From contig NZ_BMLY01000001.1 in assembly GCF_014645555.1 (NCBI RefSeq), positions 763,939-827,938 on the forward strand: 64,000 nt of DNA. Direction: 5' to 3'. Positions 54,350 through 64,000 of the stretch are shown here, one piece after another. The notes beneath the pieces were generated by a model. That model ran no database searches. It was not told the origin of the DNA and saw only the letters and a program-made list of their open reading frames with translations. The number at the start of each line of letters is the position of its first letter. Position 1 is the stretch's first letter. Source of the DNA: Silvimonas amylolytica. Lineage in GTDB: Bacteria; Pseudomonadota; Gammaproteobacteria; Burkholderiales; Chitinibacteraceae. Made by a program: the position numbers and the translations under genes.

Positions 54350-54377
54350 GCAACACTCTTGTTGCAGCCTTGTTTCT
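54350..54377 (+). terminator. Hairpin after the tRNA pair
   Basis: GCAACA and TGTTGC pair over a 4-base loop directly after tRNA-Asp, followed by the T-rich TTGTTTCTTC. The stem is short, so this is a moderate candidate for the tRNA operon terminator. Confidence 0.45.
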
Positions 54378-54575
54378 TCAGTTGTTCTGTATTAAATCCA
54401 ATCTATCAAGCTGTTAAATGTTCTTTCGTCAAACGTAAGAATTTGCCTGCACGTCGTGGTTATCTGGCAACACTCGGCGGCTAGTTTCGACGCCCGTCGT
54501 TTAAATTCCATGCTTTGCTTGACCTGACCCGGCCGCTAGCGCAAATTCGTCGGAAATTGTCCGCTGACCTTGCCC

Positions 54576-55829
54576 ATGCCGCTTGCACCACGCACTCTGG
54601 ATAGTCGTTTCCGTCCGCTATCACTTGTCGTCGCATTGATCGTCAGTCTGGGCGGTATTGCCGCACTGCATCTTTGGGGTGGCGTCCAGCCTGGAATGCC
54701 ACTCTGGCTCACTGAAGCCTGGCTGGTTATCGGCAGCCTGTACGTCGCCTTGCTGGCCTCCCGCGGGGCCGGTACCGCTGTCGACGTCCCGCTGGATGCC
54801 GAACCCGCCGATGCCGGCGACACCCACATCCCTATTGCTCACTGCTTGCCTGATCTGGTCTGGCGCATTGACTACGCCAATCGAACGGTGACATCGCTCA
54901 ACAATGCGACCGCACAGTTTCATCCGTCCGCGTGTGATGGCAATGGTCGCCTCTCCGGCTTGTTCCCTGCGCGTGTCTCGCGCCAGTACCTGGAAGCGCT
55001 GATCTCAGTCCAGAGCACGCAAGTGCAGCAGCAGTTTGAATACCGCCTGGGCAATGGTAATGAATCCAGCCAGCACGTCTTCGAAGCCCGCCTGCTGCCA
55101 CTCTCTACGGGCGAGTGTCTGGCATTGATCCGTGACATCACACAGATGAAAGCCACGGAAGAAGCGCTCTTCCAGCAGCAACTGTTTGTGCATCAGATCA
55201 TCGACTCCAGCCCCAACCTGATTTTTGTGCGCGACAAGCATGGGCGCTTTTTGCTGGTGAACCGCGCCACACAGACCACGCTGGGTCATGAACTGCTGGT
55301 GCAATCTCATCTTGCTGCGCACGATCACGCCATGCCGTTCACGACAGGTGATCTTGAAGTGCTTGAACACGGCGACACCGTACGCACTGTTGATCATTGG
55401 ACACTGCCCAATGGCCGCACGCACTGGTTCGACATCACCAAACAACCACTGGTGCGCGAAGGCGACGTATATATATTGTCGATCGCCATCGACATTACCC
55501 ACGTGAAGGCCGCCGAAGCACTGATCGCGTCGTCCGACCCCTTGTCTGAGGGCGTTGCCGATGCGCTGCCAGTGCCATTCATGCTGCTACGCAAAGGCAT
55601 TATCGAGTTCGTAAACAACCCGATGTGCGAGCGGTTGAACACCCCTCCCACGGACCTTCTTGGTCGCCCGCTTGAAGCCATTACGGCCAATAGTGAACAA
55701 CTGCTGGCGGAATCGAGCCCGGACACCGCGCTTGAGTTCCACTATCACCGCGACCAGAAGACGCATGCCTGCCGCGTACAGCAGATTGGCACTGACGAAA
55801 AAACCCGCACCTTGCTGGTCCTGCACTAG
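54576..55829 (+). CDS. Membrane-anchored PAS domain protein without output domain
   Basis: The 417-residue protein has two N-terminal membrane helices (about 16-36 and 45-62). PAS-type sensor units follow: one near LPDLVWRIDYANRTVTSLN (about 90-190), a second beginning IIDSSPNLIFVRDKHGRFLL (about 205-315) and a third near LPVPFMLLRKGIIEFVNNP (about 330-415). A PAC-like end (YILSIAIDITHVKAAE) is visible after the second. No histidine kinase, GGDEF, EAL or HTH output domain is present. It may act as a sensory partner for another protein. The start is uncertain (ATG 54576 preferred over TTG 54570); no strong ribosome binding site. Confidence 0.75.
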   Translation: MPLAPRTLDSRFRPLSLVVALIVSLGGIAALHLWGGVQPGMPLWLTEAWLVIGSLYVALLASRGAGTAVDVPLDAEPADAGDTHIPIAHCLPDLVWRIDYANRTVTSLNNATAQFHPSACDGNGRLSGLFPARVSRQYLEALISVQSTQVQQQFEYRLGNGNESSQHVFEARLLPLSTGECLALIRDITQMKATEEALFQQQLFVHQIIDSSPNLIFVRDKHGRFLLVNRATQTTLGHELLVQSHLAAHDHAMPFTTGDLEVLEHGDTVRTVDHWTLPNGRTHWFDITKQPLVREGDVYILSIAIDITHVKAAEALIASSDPLSEGVADALPVPFMLLRKGIIEFVNNPMCERLNTPPTDLLGRPLEAITANSEQLLAESSPDTALEFHYHRDQKTHACRVQQIGTDEKTRTLLVLH

Positions 55830-55906
55830 GCCGGAAACAGCACGTACCGGGGCGCAGGCGCGCTCATGCTAGAATCGGGCGTTTTTGACGCCCGGTTTCG
55901 TTTTAT

Positions 55907-58900
55907 ATGTCCACCGACCTTCTCGCCCAACTGGGCGAAGAACTCCAGCATTGCCTTGCCCGTGACCGCATCAGCCTGCAACCGAAGTTGCGCGCGGCCC
56001 AGCAGCGGGCCGCCCAGGGCAAACCGGTGGACCGCAGCGTGGCTGAGCTGTCACAACAGATTGAAGCCAGTAGCCGCAAATACCGCCAGCGCGAACACAA
56101 TCTGCCACGCCCGACCTTTGACGAAGCCCTCCCCGTCAACCAGAAACGTGATGAAATCCGGGATGCAATTGCGGCCAACCAGGTCGTGATTATTTGTGGC
56201 GAAACCGGTTCAGGCAAAACTACGCAGTTGCCCAAAATCTGCCTGGAACTGGGGCGGGGTACTGCCGGTTTGATTGGCCACACCCAACCACGCCGCCTGG
56301 CTGCGCGCTCTGTCGCCACCCGCATTGCACAAGAACTGAATACCGAAACCGGCGCCATTGTCGGCTACAAGGTGCGCTTTGCCGACAAAACCTCTGAAGC
56401 CAGTTACATCAAACTGATGACGGACGGGATTTTGCTGGCCGAAACGCTCAGCGATCCGCTCTTAAGTGGCTATGACACCATCCTGATCGATGAAGCACAT
56501 GAACGCAGTCTCAACATCGATTTTCTGTTGGGTTATCTAAAACAGATCCTGCCGCAACGACCGGATCTGAAAGTCATTGTCACCTCCGCCACCATTGATG
56601 CAGATCGCTTTGCCAACCACTTCTCCGGCGCGCCGGTCATTGAAGTGTCGGGCCGCACTTATCCGGTGGAAGTACGCTATCGCCCCTTGCAAGCGCGCGA
56701 TGAAGACGATGCCGAAATCGAAATGGAAGAGGCGATCGTTAACGCCGTAGAAGAACTGTGGCGACACGATGGCACGGGCGATGTGCTGGTGTTTTTACCC
56801 GGCGAGCGCGAAATCCGTGAAACTGCTGAAGAATTCCGCAAAGCCAAAGTACGTGATGCCGAAGTGCTACCCCTGTTGGCGCGCCTTTCCAACGAAGAAC
56901 AACAACGCATCTTCCGCAGCTCCAACGGCCGCCGCGTGGTGCTGGCCACCAACGTGGCGGAAACCTCACTCACTGTGCCGGGCATCCGTTATGTGATCGA
57001 CTCTGGCCAGGCGCGGGTGAACCGCTATTCGCCGCGCGCCAAGGTCGAACAACTGCTGGTTGAGAAAATCTCCCAGGCCTCCGCCCGTCAACGCGCCGGC
57101 CGTTGCGGCCGTGTCAGTTCCGGCATTTGCGTACGCTTGTACGACGAAGATGATTTCAATGGCCGGCCAGCGTTTACTGATCCGGAAATCGTGCGTTCGT
57201 CGCTGGCCGCAGTCATTTTGCGAATGGCAGCCCTCAAGCTGGGGAAGGTTGATGAATTCCCGTTCCTGGAAGCGCCATCTGGCCGACTGATTGCCGACGG
57301 TTACCAGCAACTGCGCGAACTGGGCGCGGTGGATGAAGAAGACCGCCTCACTCCGGTGGGTCGACAATTGTCGCGCCTGCCGGTCGACCCGAAACTGGGC
57401 CGCATGCTGTTGGGCGGACATCAGGAAAACTGCCTGAAAGAGATTCTGGTGATTGCCAGCGCGCTCAGCCTGCAAGATCCGCGAGAACGCCCATTTGACG
57501 CACGTGACGCGGCAGACCGCGCGCAGCAGCGCTTTGTCGATGAAAAGTCAGACTTCCAGTCATATCTGAAGCTGTGGCATTTCTTTGAAGAGGCTCTAGC
57601 CAACAAACAATCCAACCGGCAACTGGTCAATCTGTGTCACGAGCATTTTCTGTCTTACCTGCGTCTGCGAGAGTGGCGAGATTTGCACCGTCAACTCACG
57701 GATATCGCAGAAGACATGGAATGGCGCCTGAATGACAAACCAGGCACTTACGAGCAGGTCCACAAAGCGCTGTTAACCGGCTTGCTCGGCAATATCGGCA
57801 TGAAACAACCCGAGGCCGATGAATACCTGGGCGCACGCGGTATCAAATTCCAGATTTTCCCGGGTTCTGGCCTCAAGCGCGCTCGGCCCAAGTGGATTCT
57901 GGCGGGTGATCTGGTTGAAACAACCAAACTGTTTGGTCGTTGCGCTGCGGCGATCGAGCCTGACTGGGTAGAGAAACTGGCGTTGCATCTGGTCAGCCGT
58001 CAGTATTTTGATCCGCATTGGGAGAAAGACCCGGCACAAGTGGTGGCGTCTGAGCGTGTCACGCTGTACGGCCTGCCCATTGTGGCGCGGCGCCGCGTGA
58101 ACTATGGCCGCATCAACCCGGTAGAAGCCCGTGAGATTTTCATTCGCGAGGCGCTGGTCCGTTTCAACTACAACACCAAGGCCAGGTTTCAGGAGCACAA
58201 TTTTGATGTGCTGACCGAGATCGAAGAACTGGAACACAAGGCCCGTCGCCAGGATTTTCTGGTGGATGAACAAGTCTTGTATGACTTCTTCGACAAGATC
58301 ATTCCAGAAGGTATCGTCAACGGCGCGGGGTTTGAAGCCTGGCGCAAAGACGCAGAAAAAGTCGATCCAAAGCTGTTGTTCCTTGATCGGGAAGAACTGA
58401 TGCAACGGGCGGCCGGCATGGTCACGGCCGAGCAATTCCCCACGCATTTCAAACTGGCTGAAGCCCGCTTGCCGCTGTCTTACCGCTTCGAGCCTGGCCA
58501 CGTGCTGGACGGCATCACGCTAACGCTGCCACTGCACCAGCTTAACCGCGTCAACGCCAATGTGTTCGACTGGCTGGTGCCGGGCATGCTACGCGAGAAA
58601 ATCACGCTCCTGATCAAGGCACTCCCCAAGAGCATCCGGCGCCTGTGTGTACCGGTGCCCGATTTTGTCACGCGCATGATGACGGAACTGGACACAGCCG
58701 ACCGCGAGGCCCCGCTCCTGCCGCAACTGACGCGCGCCACAACGCGCGGTGTGGGTCAGCCCGTATCAGAAGACGATTTTTCCAGCGTCGAACTCCCGCC
58801 CCATTTGCAGATGAATTTCAGGGTGGTGGACGATGCCGGTCAGGAACTGGCCAGCGGCCGGGACCTGGTCGCCATTCGCGCCCAGTTGGGCGAAGCGGCA

Positions 58901-59812
58901 CAAATGACCTTCCGGGAAACCAGCGGCGCTGGTGATGACGGCGGCAACGAGATCGAGAAAACCGGCATCAACAAGTGGGACTTTGGCGATCTACCGGCCA
59001 AACTCACCTTCAAGCGCCAGGGCCGCAACACCACAGGTTACCCAGCCCTGGTGGTTGATGAGGCGGAAAGCTGCGCGATCTTGCTCTTTGATACCGAACA
59101 CGCCGCTGAAGCAGCGCACCGTGAAGGCGTCGTGCATCTGTTGCGGATCGAACTCAAAGAACACGTTAAACAGCTACAGAAATCCGTGCCCAATTTCCAG
59201 CAGCTCGCCCTGCAACTGCGCGCTATTGGCAATGCGGACATGCTGCTCGACGACCTCGTTAACTGCATCTGCAACCGGGCCTTTCTGGGTGAGGATGAGG
59301 CTCCGCGCACCAAAAAAGCATTCGACGACCAGAAAGCCCGCGCCCGTGCACGGCTGCCTTCGGTTCGCGATGCGGCCATCCGCGCGCTCACTGAGGTGGT
59401 GGCCGAGTACGCCTCGGTCGCCCAGATCGCCAACAAGCCCGGTCAGATCAGCCATGAACTGAAAGATCAACTGGGCAAGCTGGTATTCAACGGTTTCATG
59501 GCAGCCACGCCGTGGGAGCAATTACCACGTCTGCCGGTGTACCTCAAAGCCATGAAGTTGCGTGTAGAAAAGCGCACCGCCAACCCGTCACGTGACGCAC
59601 AGCGGGCCGCCGAGGTGGTCGATTTTGAGGCCAAATGGCGCGGTGAGATCGAAAAATGGCAACGCGAAGGCAGGGATACTGCCAAGCTTTTGCCGGTTCG
59701 CTGGATGATCGAAGAATGGCGTATCAGCCTGTTTGCACAGGAATTGCGCACGCCCTACCCGATCTCGCTCAAGCGTCTGAGCAAATTGTGGGAAGAACTG
59801 CTGCGACGCTGA
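55907..59812 (+). CDS. hrpA: ATP-dependent RNA helicase HrpA (DEAH-box)
   Basis: The 1301-residue protein matches full-length HrpA. Walker A is G98ETGSGKT105 and the DEAH box is at 195-198 (LIDEAHERSLN). Motif III appears as VTSATID, and motif VI as QRAGRCGRV in a region around residue 390. HA2 and OB-fold regions follow, then the long C-terminal DUF3418-type region that separates HrpA from shorter DEAH helicases. It unwinds structured mRNA and helps rescue stalled ribosomes. No Shine-Dalgarno sequence is visible before the ATG. Confidence 0.95.
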   Translation: MSTDLLAQLGEELQHCLARDRISLQPKLRAAQQRAAQGKPVDRSVAELSQQIEASSRKYRQREHNLPRPTFDEALPVNQKRDEIRDAIAANQVVIICGETGSGKTTQLPKICLELGRGTAGLIGHTQPRRLAARSVATRIAQELNTETGAIVGYKVRFADKTSEASYIKLMTDGILLAETLSDPLLSGYDTILIDEAHERSLNIDFLLGYLKQILPQRPDLKVIVTSATIDADRFANHFSGAPVIEVSGRTYPVEVRYRPLQARDEDDAEIEMEEAIVNAVEELWRHDGTGDVLVFLPGEREIRETAEEFRKAKVRDAEVLPLLARLSNEEQQRIFRSSNGRRVVLATNVAETSLTVPGIRYVIDSGQARVNRYSPRAKVEQLLVEKISQASARQRAGRCGRVSSGICVRLYDEDDFNGRPAFTDPEIVRSSLAAVILRMAALKLGKVDEFPFLEAPSGRLIADGYQQLRELGAVDEEDRLTPVGRQLSRLPVDPKLGRMLLGGHQENCLKEILVIASALSLQDPRERPFDARDAADRAQQRFVDEKSDFQSYLKLWHFFEEALANKQSNRQLVNLCHEHFLSYLRLREWRDLHRQLTDIAEDMEWRLNDKPGTYEQVHKALLTGLLGNIGMKQPEADEYLGARGIKFQIFPGSGLKRARPKWILAGDLVETTKLFGRCAAAIEPDWVEKLALHLVSRQYFDPHWEKDPAQVVASERVTLYGLPIVARRRVNYGRINPVEAREIFIREALVRFNYNTKARFQEHNFDVLTEIEELEHKARRQDFLVDEQVLYDFFDKIIPEGIVNGAGFEAWRKDAEKVDPKLLFLDREELMQRAAGMVTAEQFPTHFKLAEARLPLSYRFEPGHVLDGITLTLPLHQLNRVNANVFDWLVPGMLREKITLLIKALPKSIRRLCVPVPDFVTRMMTELDTADREAPLLPQLTRATTRGVGQPVSEDDFSSVELPPHLQMNFRVVDDAGQELASGRDLVAIRAQLGEAAQMTFRETSGAGDDGGNEIEKTGINKWDFGDLPAKLTFKRQGRNTTGYPALVVDEAESCAILLFDTEHAAEAAHREGVVHLLRIELKEHVKQLQKSVPNFQQLALQLRAIGNADMLLDDLVNCICNRAFLGEDEAPRTKKAFDDQKARARARLPSVRDAAIRALTEVVAEYASVAQIANKPGQISHELKDQLGKLVFNGFMAATPWEQLPRLPVYLKAMKLRVEKRTANPSRDAQRAAEVVDFEAKWRGEIEKWQREGRDTAKLLPVRWMIEEWRISLFAQELRTPYPISLKRLSKLWEELLRR

Positions 59813-59904
59813 TCACATCCGCTCTGTGGTACGTTCCGGAACGGTAAACGCGGCGCACAAGCGCCGCGTTTAGCTTTCACCACCCTGTAATACCGGATCG
59901 TGCC

Positions 59905-60942
59905 GTGCTCAAACCACTTGTGTTGTCTTTGCTGTTCATCAGCGCCCCAATCACCGCGCTGGCTAGTGGTTACGCCATTTTCACCCCGCTGATTGTGAAT
60001 CGTTTGCCGCAATCAGCTGACAACCCCACCGCCCGCCAGGTATTGCATGCAGCAGACCTCGCCCGTCACCGTGATCCGCAACCCATGCCACGCGTACACA
60101 CCGAGGGCACGTTGCCACATCAGGGTATTCGCGATCAGAGCATCGCCGCAGAGGCCGACTGGCCGGCGATATTGAACCTGGCGCTGGCATGGCGGCTATC
60201 AAATGATGATGTTTATCTGGTCGGGCTCGCGGCCTATCTGGATGCCTGGTTCCCGCTCTACCATGCCTCGTTCAACCCGATTGACGAGACCAATCTGGAC
60301 ACAGTGATCATGGCGTACGACCTGACGGCAGAGCGCCTGCCAGATGCCACGCGCGTCAACATGGAAGACTTTCTGCGCCAACTCGCCACCGGCTATATCG
60401 CCCAGGCCAACAGCAAGCTCAAGAAAGACCATGGCAACTGGCAGAGTCACCGCATCAAACTGGCCACCATGGCCGCTTTTGCGCTCAACGACCCCACCCT
60501 GATACAGGCTGCACATAAGGTGTACCAGAAGCACCTGGCCAACAATCTCGAGGCCGATGGCTCTGTGTTCGACTTTCACGAACGCGATGCCTTGCACTAC
60601 GTGGTGTATGACCTGCAACCGTTGCTGATGGCCGCACTGGCCGCACAACGCCACGATCAAAACTGGTATCAGGACACCACGCCCGATGGAGCCACTCTGG
60701 CCAAAGCGCTCGACTGGCTGACGCCTTATGCCCAAGGCGAGCAAACCCACATCGAATATGTACGTTCTACGGTCAAGTTCGACTACCAACGCCGCGCTGC
60801 TGGCGAGCCGGGCTTCTCTGGCCCGTGGGAACCACAAAGTGCCACCCAATTGTTTAATCTGGCCGCGTTGGTGGATAACCGCTACGCCCCGCTGGCGGCG
60901 CGTCTGGGCCGGCCAGCGGCCTGGATGGTGCCAGGACAGTGA
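59905..60942 (+). CDS. Alginate lyase-like secreted protein
   Basis: The 345-residue protein starts with GTG at 59905 and has a signal peptide ending at ITALAS. The mature sequence is an alpha-toroid type of repeat helices: ARQVLHAADLARHRDPQPMP, WRLSNDDVYLVGLAAYLDAW, then GNWQSHRIKLATMAAFAL, and DGSVFDFHERDALHYVVYD. This fits the alginate lyase superfamily (PL5-like, where an Asn-His-Arg set is near the active site; here NWQSHR). Substrate is unconfirmed; it might degrade alginate, a related polyuronate or an exopolysaccharide. It follows hrpA by 92 bases with no sign of a polysaccharide operon. Confidence 0.7.
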   Translation: MLKPLVLSLLFISAPITALASGYAIFTPLIVNRLPQSADNPTARQVLHAADLARHRDPQPMPRVHTEGTLPHQGIRDQSIAAEADWPAILNLALAWRLSNDDVYLVGLAAYLDAWFPLYHASFNPIDETNLDTVIMAYDLTAERLPDATRVNMEDFLRQLATGYIAQANSKLKKDHGNWQSHRIKLATMAAFALNDPTLIQAAHKVYQKHLANNLEADGSVFDFHERDALHYVVYDLQPLLMAALAAQRHDQNWYQDTTPDGATLAKALDWLTPYAQGEQTHIEYVRSTVKFDYQRRAAGEPGFSGPWEPQSATQLFNLAALVDNRYAPLAARLGRPAAWMVPGQ

Positions 60943-61034
60943 AATGGAGGACGGGTGGAGCAATGCCTTCTGCTGAAGGATTTGTTGATCATTCGAGCAT
61001 GCCGAACAGATGACCGCGCTACACCCTGGAAAAA

Positions 61035-61871
61035 CTACCTTGCGACGGGTCGCGCCGGGTCAGCGCACCACTCACTCCAGGACCCTGCATACAAGCGCCC
61101 CCCCGGTTGCCCCGCTGCGGCAAGCGCCAGCAAGTTATGACAGGCTGTCACGCCGGAACCACACTGATGCACCACATCCGCTGGCGGAATCGCCCCCAGC
61201 ACATCCTGCCACTCATGCTGTAATTGCTGCGGTTCCTTGAATCGGCCACCAGGCGCCAGGTTGTCCTGAAAGAACCGGTTGATGGCGCCAGGAATATGCC
61301 CGCCCACCGGGTCAATGGTTTCACCCACGCCACGAAAGCGATCAGGGCTGCGTGCATCGACCACCTGAAAAGAAGACTCGCGCAAATCCGCTTCAACCTC
61401 GGCCGCAGTGACCCGACGTTCCGGGCGCACATGCGGTGTGAATTTCTTCGGCTCCATAACCTGCACATTGTCTGAAACATGTTGGCGCGCGCCTTGCCAC
61501 GCGGGATAGCCACCATCCAGCACCTGCACCCTGTCATGGCCCAGCCAGCCCAGCATCCACCACAAACGCGCCGCATACATACCGCCAGAAGCGTCATAGG
61601 CCACCACGTGACTGTCATTGCCAATACCGGCCATGCCCAGCCGGGCGCCAAACCAGCCCGGGTCAGGCAACGGGTGCCGGCCATTGCTGCCCGTTTTGGG
61701 GCCAGACAGGTCTTCATCCAGATGCAGGAAGATGGCACCGGGAATATGGTCAAGTTCGTACGCGGCCCGGCCAGCCTGCGGGTTGGCGAGGTCGTGACGG
61801 CAATCGACAATCACAAGGTCAGAGTCGGTCATTCGGGTAGCCAGTTCGGCCACGGTGATCAACGGGGACAT
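61035..61871 (-). CDS. sseA: Thiosulfate/3-mercaptopyruvate sulfurtransferase (double rhodanese)
   Basis: The 278-residue protein has two rhodanese domains. The N-terminal one (residues about 1-130; VIVDCRHDLANPQAGRAAY, HIPGAIFLHLDEDLSG) lacks the active cysteine. The C-terminal one has QCGSGVTACHN with catalytic C237. A CGSGVT loop is typical of mercaptopyruvate sulfurtransferases, so the substrate preference is probably 3-mercaptopyruvate. The enzyme moves sulfane sulfur to cyanide or thiols. The start at 61871 has GGAG 10 bases upstream; an upstream in-frame ATG at 61922 is less likely. Confidence 0.88.
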   Translation of the reverse strand: MSPLITVAELATRMTDSDLVIVDCRHDLANPQAGRAAYELDHIPGAIFLHLDEDLSGPKTGSNGRHPLPDPGWFGARLGMAGIGNDSHVVAYDASGGMYAARLWWMLGWLGHDRVQVLDGGYPAWQGARQHVSDNVQVMEPKKFTPHVRPERRVTAAEVEADLRESSFQVVDARSPDRFRGVGETIDPVGGHIPGAINRFFQDNLAPGGRFKEPQQLQHEWQDVLGAIPPADVVHQCGSGVTACHNLLALAAAGQPGGRLYAGSWSEWCADPARPVAR

Positions 61872-61962
61872 CGCGTAATACTCCAGCCAGAGTGGGTGTG
61901 CGCGTAGTGTGCCATTGGGCAAGACCTGGCGATACGCCCATCAAGAAACGCGCGCAGGACAA

Positions 61963-61995
61963 GAAAAAAGCGCCGGATCTGCCAGCGCCTTTTTC
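61963..61995 (-). terminator. Imperfect terminator after phaA
   Basis: On the minus strand GGCGCTGG and CCGGCGCTTTTTTC form a stem with one mismatch and a bulge, followed by a T-run. It lies about 20 bases past the phaA stop and separates it from the sulfurtransferase gene. Confidence 0.6.
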
Positions 61996-62014
61996 CAGGA
62001 TTGATGCTTGAGAC

Positions 62015-63193
62015 TTAGCGTTCCACCGCCAGCGAAACACCCATGCCGCCACCAATACACAAGGTGGCCAGACCACGTTTGGCATCGCGACGCGCCATTT
62101 CATGCAACAGCGTGACCAGGATACGGCAACCCGAAGCACCGATCGGGTGACCCAACGCAATAGCGCCACCATTCACGTTCACGCGATTCCAGTCCCACTT
62201 GAGTTCACGTGCCACGCCCAAAGCCTGGGCAGCAAATGCTTCATTGCCTTCCAGCAAATCAATGCTGTCCAGGGTCCAGCCCGTGCGGGCCAGTATGCGT
62301 TGGGTAGCCGGCACCGGGCCCATCCCCATGATGCTCGGGTCAACACCGGCCGATGCGGCGGCCCGGATGGTCGCCAGCGGCTTCAGGCCCAACTCGTCAG
62401 CCTTGGCGCGCGTCATCAAGAGCACACCAGCAGCACCATCGTTGATGCCTGATGCGTTACCGGCCGTCACAGTGCCTTCTTTGTCGAAAGCCGCACGCAG
62501 CTTGGAGAGCGATTCCATCGTGGTATTGGATTTGATGAACTCATCCTGATCGAACACCATCGGATCACCCTTGCGCTGAGGAATATGCACCGGAATGATT
62601 TCATCCGCAAAACGACCGGCCGCCTGGGCTGCGGCCGCTTTGGTTTGTGAGGCCAGCGCCAGTTCATCCTGTTCAGTACGGCTAATGTTGTACTTTTTGG
62701 CGATGTTCTCGGCAGTGATACCCATGTGGTACTGCTGATACGCATCAGTCAGGCCGTCGTAGACCATGCTGTCAATCAGTTGGGCATTACCCATGCGAAA
62801 ACCATCTCGACTACCCGGCAGCAGATGCGGAGCAGCACTCATGTTTTCCTGCCCGCCGGCGATCACAATGTCACTCTCACCAGAGAGAATGGCTTGCACA
62901 CCCAGCGCCACGGCCTTCAGGCCCGAACCACACACCTGATTGATGGTCAGGCCCGGCACGGCATCGGGCAGGCCAGCGCGGCGCAGTGCCTGACGGGCCG
63001 GGTTCTGGCCCAGGCCAGCGGTCAATACATTACCCAGGATGACTTCACTGACCTGATCTGCCGGCAGACCGCTGCGTTCCAGCAAACCCTTGATAACAAT
63101 GGCGCCCAGTTCCGGTGCGCTCACCTTTGCAAGGCTGCCGCCAAAGCTACCAATAGCGGTACGCCCGGCAGCAACAATCACGATCTCACTCAT
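62015..63193 (-). CDS. phaA: Acetyl-CoA acetyltransferase (beta-ketothiolase)
   Basis: The 392-residue thiolase condenses two acetyl-CoA into acetoacetyl-CoA, the first step of PHB synthesis. The acyl-accepting cysteine is C88 in [10 protein letters not shown]. The histidine is in [14 protein letters not shown] and the second cysteine in LCIGGGMG near the end. NEAFAAQAL is conserved. Length and motifs match biosynthetic thiolases. It lies downstream of phaC on the same strand with about 200 bases between, as in many PHA operons. phaB is not seen in the window. Confidence 0.92.
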   Translation of the reverse strand: MSEIVIVAAGRTAIGSFGGSLAKVSAPELGAIVIKGLLERSGLPADQVSEVILGNVLTAGLGQNPARQALRRAGLPDAVPGLTINQVCGSGLKAVALGVQAILSGESDIVIAGGQENMSAAPHLLPGSRDGFRMGNAQLIDSMVYDGLTDAYQQYHMGITAENIAKKYNISRTEQDELALASQTKAAAAQAAGRFADEIIPVHIPQRKGDPMVFDQDEFIKSNTTMESLSKLRAAFDKEGTVTAGNASGINDGAAGVLLMTRAKADELGLKPLATIRAAASAGVDPSIMGMGPVPATQRILARTGWTLDSIDLLEGNEAFAAQALGVARELKWDWNRVNVNGGAIALGHPIGASGCRILVTLLHEMARRDAKRGLATLCIGGGMGVSLAVER

Positions 63194-63354
63194 TGTGTTT
63201 CTCCAAACCAGCGTTGCAAGAGTCTGGCCATACCTTGCGGCAGGCCGTTTCCGGAGCAGGTTTCATCATTGAAGACCAACTCCGCTACGTTGGATCACCC
63301 GGTGTGGACCGCCGGATGGGCACAAACAAAGCGTCTTGTGTTTTACGCCATCAA

Positions 63355-63384
63355 GAATCCGGTGCAGCCAGGCCGACCGGATTC
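63355..63384 (-). repeat. Inverted repeat between phaC and phaA
   Basis: GAATCCGGT and ACCGGATTC are perfect 9-bp arms separated by 12 bases, 11 bases after the phaC stop. No T-run follows, so it may be a weak terminator or an RNA element that sets the phaC:phaA ratio. Confidence 0.4.
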
Positions 63385-63394
63385 ACTGTGACAT

Positions 63395-64000
63395 TTAGTC
63401 GCGCTTCTCTTTTACATAACGGCCAGGTGCGGGTTCGATGGGTTTGAACCCCGCTGCACCCAGCGTTTTACGGGCGGCTACTTTCTTGCCCGTGTACTGC
63501 TGTAACCAGTTATTCCAGTCCACCCACCAGCTACCGGGGCGGCTTTCTGCGCCATCAAACCAGGTGTCTGGCAACGTCGCGGCGTTGTCATTCACCCAGT
63601 AGTTGCGCTTGCCGGCCGCCGGATGGTTGATGGTGCCGGCAATGTGGCCCGATGCGCCCAGCACAAAGCGCGTTGGCCCTTTGAAGATACGCAGCGTGCC
63701 CCACGCAGACTTCCACGGCACGATATGATCTTCCCTCGCCGCAAACACATAAGTCGGCGTAGAAACGGTAGTCAGGTCGATCGGCACACCGCACAACGAG
63801 AACGAACCGGGTTTGGCCAGGTTGTTTTCCAGATACATATTGCGCAAAAAGAACGTGTGCATCGGCAATGCCAGATCGGCCGAATCATTGTTCCAGTACA
63901 AAAGATCAAATGGCGGCGGCGTCTTGCCTTTCAGATAGCTGCTGACCACGTAATTCCAGATCAGATCATTGGCGCGTAACGAAGAGAAAGTCCGCGCCAG
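63395..64000 (-). CDS. phaC: Poly(3-hydroxyalkanoate) synthase PhaC, C-terminal part only
   Basis: About 200 C-terminal residues are visible; the N-terminus lies beyond the window edge. The order LIWNYVVSSYLKGKTPPPFD, LLYWNNDSADLALPMH, then the catalytic Asp in REDHIVPWKSAW and His in LGASGHIAG is that of class I PHA synthase. The catalytic Cys motif would be upstream, outside the window. The C-terminal tail (FKPIEPAPGRYVKEK) matches class I enzymes that use short-chain hydroxyacyl-CoA. The enzyme polymerises (R)-3-hydroxybutyryl-CoA at granule surfaces. Confidence 0.92.
   Translation of the reverse strand: MARTFSSLRANDLIWNYVVSSYLKGKTPPPFDLLYWNNDSADLALPMHTFFLRNMYLENNLAKPGSFSLCGVPIDLTTVSTPTYVFAAREDHIVPWKSAWGTLRIFKGPTRFVLGASGHIAGTINHPAAGKRNYWVNDNAATLPDTWFDGAESRPGSWWVDWNNWLQQYTGKKVAARKTLGAAGFKPIEPAPGRYVKEKRD

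Overview
The window looks like a chromosomal segment of a free-living betaproteobacterium, possibly Neisseriales/Chitinibacteraceae-like. It carries polyhydroxyalkanoate genes (phaA, the end of phaC, an intracellular-type PHB depolymerase), trifunctional PutA, single-chain class I fumarase, a type II secretion gspC-D-E block, HrpA, a Cra/FruR-like regulator and YvcK. The genus is a guess. No CRISPR array, rRNA, intact insertion sequence or replication origin was seen.

Layout. 0-4.7 kb: end-truncated MscS-type channel, BCCT osmolyte transporter, and two small secreted proteins, all on the minus strand. 4.7-21.7 kb: one large plus-strand operon. It encodes a 3563-residue surface adhesin (LEPRILFDGA leader, DUF4347, DUF11-like domains, nine VCBS repeats), a TolC-like lipoprotein, a periplasmic adaptor, a GAF-like/HlyD fusion and an M50 metalloprotease/HlyD fusion. 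No ABC ATPase is present. I consider this the most interesting system in the window. 21.7-24.3 kb: SBF transporter, a prokaryotic ionotropic glutamate-receptor-type channel with an odd pore motif, and a DUF1398 protein. 24.3-25.6 kb has no recognisable gene. 25.7-29.1 kb: a compact cassette of three unrecognised genes, two of them sharing a C-terminal domain, behind a promoter region with two perfect inverted repeats. This is the second candidate for an undescribed system.

29.4-36.3 kb: SDR/LysR divergent pair, a membrane protein followed by a 24-residue membrane peptide, PHB depolymerase, then a prophage remnant next to tRNA-Ser(GGA). The remnant holds an integrase N-terminal fragment, a phage tail-type fragment and an AT-rich O-acyltransferase, which may be a former lysogenic-conversion gene. 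36.5-48.9 kb: housekeeping and carbon metabolism (Cra-like regulator, yvcK, LprI-type inhibitor, fumarase, PhnF-type regulator with a NUDIX hydrolase, PutA behind a cluster of GTTGCA operators, thpR, an orphan arnD, an SRPBCC protein). 49.0-54.0 kb: a decayed AAA ATPase fragment, then gspC-D-E. 54.2-64 kb: tRNA-Val and tRNA-Asp, a PAS protein, hrpA, an alginate-lyase-like protein, sulfurtransferase, phaA and partial phaC.

How genes work together. phaC, phaA and the depolymerase form a PHA synthesis/mobilisation theme. The Cra-like regulator, YvcK, fumarase and PutA all concern carbon flux. The adhesin operon appears to encode both a cargo and a dedicated envelope-spanning export route. All family calls come from reading the translated sequence; no database search was run.
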